NCBI GenBank assembly: GCA_030144725.1
Contig: JASKMD010000026.1
Coordinates: 4,772,552-4,836,551 of the forward strand
Direction: 5' to 3'
Source: Haematococcus lacustris
Lineage: Eukaryota; Chlorophyta; Chlorophyceae; Chlamydomonadales; Haematococcaceae
DNA: 64,000 bases
Shown: positions 60,609 through 64,000 of the stretch, in pieces
How positions within the stretch are numbered: the first letter of the stretch is position 1
How the letters are laid out: every line of letters starts with the position of its first letter
Translations under genes and position numbers: made by a program
Notes under the pieces: generated by a model
Seen by the model: the letters and a program-made list of their open reading frames with translations, nothing else
What the model was told of the DNA's origin: nothing
Database searches by the model: none

Positions 60609-63600
60609 CATCGCTATCCTCTGCAACACCCTTCGCAACCTCCGATGCCAAGCGGACAAACTCTCAGCCTTCTCGGACTGGGGTCACCTCATCATCTCAC
60701 ACAGTAAAACCCTCGCAACAGCGGCGCTCCATCACTTGGTCGAAACCGGCATGTGCAGCAACGCGGCCGAAGCGGATAAGCGGGCCCGCCAACAACTCCA
60801 AACCGTCAGCCTACAAGGGAAACCCGTCACCTACCACCGCCCGACCTCACCCTTCACCTACCTGGGAGTGCTCATCACCATGACGCTGGACTGGAAACCA
60901 CAACACACCGCTATGATCACCCAGCTCCGCCAAAAACCCGAGAGACTCAGACGCTCCTTTGCCAGTGCCAGACAAGCCATACACATCATCCGCACGGCCA
61001 TCATCCCCAGCCTAGCCTATAGCTTCTGTGCCGTACCCTGCACCCCAGGGGACCTTGAGCTGTACGACAGGTCCATCAATCAATGCGTGAAGCTCAAACT
61101 CAGACTCCCCCTAGGAACGCCCAATGCCATCATCAGAGAAGACGCTGACAAACTAGGCATAGGCATTAGCTCCACTGCCCAAGAGTACCACGCCCGCAAC
61201 ACGACAGCCCTCACACACAGCCTCCAGTCTACAGATGTGGCACACGCCCATATCTCGAGGAGCATGCTGCACAAACAAATCACATGGCTCAGTATCCAGG
61301 CTAGCACACAAGGACACCGCATGCTCACCCTCCTTCATCATACGCTTAGGGCACGGCAGCTAGTCTATGCCTCTATATCTGGGTTGTCGGTCACGGAAGA
61401 GGGGCTACCTCTCTACCATGAGGAATGCCAAACACTCGGCCGCCTCATCACACAATCCAGCAGCTCTCAGGCACACGATGTCGTTAGTGCCAGCATCACC
61501 TGCCTTAAAAGCCTAGGCATCACGCACGCATCTGAGCTCAGCTGCACGGGCAACACACACATCATCACGGGTAGCATGCTCACATCGAAGTACGGGAAAA
61601 AGGTCAAGCAGAAGCACATCATCGCCCTCAACAAACTTGCAGCCATGGCGGCCCAACCCTCATGCCCAGACGCGACCGCAACGCGTACCATCCGAGACAG
61701 CCGCAACACATCACTCGACCTCCCGCCCGATCAACGCAAAATCACACCCTGGGCCGCGGGCCTCACGGAACTTGCGCCCACACCCGCAGTGCAAGACACC
61801 AGAAATCGCTATATGGATATGAAAGCGTATGCGGTCAAGCACGCAACTCAACCAGCAACGGCGAACCGGGCTGCAGCGGCACCCGCAGCCCACGACGCCA
61901 TTAGGACGAGCTCACGACTGCTGAAACGAGAGCAACGAGCAACACAATCGGCCCCGACGAAACCCAATCCACCCAAGGCGGGCACGAAACGGAACAATGA
62001 AGGCAGACAGACCCAAACTATCCCTCAAGATATAGTGCGCATAGTAGGCCTTGACCTCCCAGGGCTCTCCAGCTGGAAGGTGGATAAAGCCTGCCGTTGT
62101 AAACCCAAGAACCTAGGCTGCATACTAGGGGCCATGTACGGCCACCAAGAGGCCATTACCAGCATAGATGGCTGGCAATGGGACGGCATCAACAAGGAAA
62201 ACTACTACAAGGTGCATTGGAAGCCCACAGTCATAGATAGATGGGCACTACCACTATGTGCAGAAGAAGGCTATACACCCACACACATAGAGACCATCAG
62301 CAGGGAAGAGGCTAAGGACGTGTGCACCTGTGAGCTGTGCTGGCTACCAAGAGGAGACAGCCCAACGTGCCACAACTGCAAGAGGGCCTACCACCCAGCC
62401 TGCCTTGAGGAAGCCCACCTGTCAGGACACAAGGAACCAGGATACTGGCTGTGCCCTATATGCAAGTTTGGCAGCAATGACTTCAAGACTACCATGCGTC
62501 AGTCAGCGCACTCGGACCTCATACGAGTACACTGGCACCCCACTCTCGAACCGGCGCCGCTCATCACGGCACACCTGGACTACATAGCAAAGCGCAACGA
62601 CTACGACGAGGAAAACAAGCAGATACAAGAGGCCAGACATGCGAGGCCCGACACGCACCTGCCGGCCCACACCCGACAGGGACTACCGGACCCGCACACC
62701 TGGCTACCCCGGTGCACCAACCTGCACTCGAAGGCCACCTTCCACACCTACCCCATCAACCCGCAGACGGACATCGTCGGGACGGGCAATTGCGAAACCT
62801 TCCTCCAACTGCACCCCCACATGACCGCCCCCGCGATGAGCCTCAGCACGGGGGAGCCCATTATGCCACGGCACGACTTAGTGCAACACGTAACGGTCCA
62901 CGACGAGTCGGGTCGCACAGTTGGCCTTCTGACAAAAGACCAACACCAACATCTTCACACTTGGTTACAACACACACCACACACACGCAACCTGGCCACA
63001 GAGGTAGTGGCCCTACTAAGAAGACAGGACGCACAGAGCAGCCACCACCCCATGAGAGGGGCACAAGACAAAGCCCTTAACACCCTACACGCCACACAAA
63101 GCTTTCCAAGTACCGTCCAAAGATGGGCTGACCCACTCACAGTTAGACCAGAAACCACCACCTATTGGAGCCCTGACATCAACGACACGGCCTTTGGGGC
63201 ACACCACAACTGCCTACTGGTACGCCACACTGGCTTATCCACATGGAATGTACCGGCAGACGATGCAGTGGCACTAAAATGCGTCAATCATGCCATACAC
63301 TCAGCTACACAGGAGGAGGCCATGGCAACCATCATGCTGATCCCTGGAAAAAAGGGCATATCCTACCCTAAACACATTGACACCCTGCGGCGCTACCCTG
63401 AGTACTGCCAGCACCTGGCTAGCATACCCCCCACCAAGACCAGAGGCTCCAAGCCAGGCAAGCACGCCAATCTCCACATCTACGTCATTTGGAATGCAGC
63501 AGGACAACAACTCGTCACCAAAGGCAACCCCCAAGGATGGCTGGCTAGCACTGCCACTGCCCTCCACCCTGAACGAGACACACACCCAATCCGCAACAGA

Positions 63601-64000
63601 CCAACGAACCAAAGCCAGCCGGCCACACCCCCCAGCGGCCACAAACAACACATGCGCCTGCCGCTGGACAGGGACCTCCCCACCTCGGGGCACCAACGCA
63701 ACCACCAACAGCTCATGCAACACTCCACGACGCAACCACGGATGGCCATCACCGAATGGGCCACGCTCGCGTATTCGGACGGCAGCTGCATTAAGACCTC
63801 GGGGGCAGCCCCAGCGAGCGTCGGGGCGGGGGTCTATATCCCGGAGACCAACGTCCTCATCACCGTCGCCTTAGACGACCCAATCAGCAACACCATCAAC
63901 AGGGCGGAACTCACGGCGATACACGCGGCACTCACAGCGGGGGCCAAACGCATCGCCACCGATAGCCTCTGCTCTATCTACCAAATCCGCCGAGCCCTCG
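60592..64000 (+). pseudogene. LINE copy 2: RT C-terminus, PHD finger and RNase H fragment
   Basis: The 74-bp and 19-bp deletions sum to 93 bp, so the frame returns to that of the APE fragment (frame 1). From Tyr-Ala-Asp-Asp (60598-60609) I see no stop to the window end, though I read this by comparison with copy 1 rather than codon by codon. It includes the PHD finger (about 62320-62465) and the first RNase H Asp (near 63778). It lacks a start and is separated from the rest of the RT. The CCHC finger and restriction-like endonuclease lie beyond the window. Confidence 0.8.

Larger units (their letters stand above)
54108..64000 (+). mobile_element. Second Dualen/RandI-like LINE copy, broken, runs off window
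   Basis: Homologous to 32350-43006 almost from its first bases. It entered a monomer after GTTTGCGGA. Its 5' end carries extra 8-bp repeats. Three lesions break the ORF: a 237-bp foldback insertion at 57900, a net 19-bp deletion near 59522 and a 74-bp deletion near 60580. The 3' end and target duplication lie beyond 64000. Confidence 0.93.

Overview
This window is eukaryotic, repeat-dominated DNA, most likely from a GC-rich green alga (Chlorophyta, probably a chlamydomonad). Three things point there: a Dualen/RandI-type non-LTR element (a clade described from Chlamydomonas reinhardtii), a chromodomain Ty3/gypsy element, and a plant-style Helitron. I see no host single-copy gene, no prokaryotic operon structure and no rRNA or tRNA gene. 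Nearly everything is a mobile element or satellite DNA derived from one.

Layout. 1-9604: a 3,714-bp higher-order repeat made of a poly(A)-tailed LINE 3' fragment (the L copy, ORF with RGG repeats and a CCHC finger) joined to a decayed relative (the S unit). Its third copy is broken by two ~600-bp SINE-like elements in opposite orientations and then by a retrotransposon. 9605-18700: a Ty3/gypsy chromovirus-like element whose gag and pol share one frame across a single UAG codon. Its pol is split between RNase H and integrase by a 1,944-bp non-autonomous Helitron. 18758-19257: 500-base assembly gap. 19258-54107: satellite array of about 17 monomers of ~1,421 bp, each a decayed fragment of the same LINE C-terminus. 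The array is interrupted at 32350-43006 by a 10.66-kb LINE with an intact 3,470-codon ORF. 54108 to the window end: a second, broken copy of that LINE, carrying a 237-bp foldback MITE and two frameshifting deletions.

How the parts relate. The intact LINE polyprotein reads in order: signal-peptide-like N terminus, 38-residue His-rich repeats, 2A ribosome-skipping motif, two Josephin-like cysteine protease domains, APE endonuclease, reverse transcriptase, PHD finger, RNase H, CCHC finger and restriction-like endonuclease. The two SINE-like elements carry the same 3' tail as this LINE (a conserved stem with a divergent loop), and all three insertions have 12-bp target duplications. The SINEs therefore probably use the LINE's machinery. 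The dense nesting and LINE-derived satellite suggest a heterochromatic location such as a centromere or subtelomere, but the sequence alone does not prove this.
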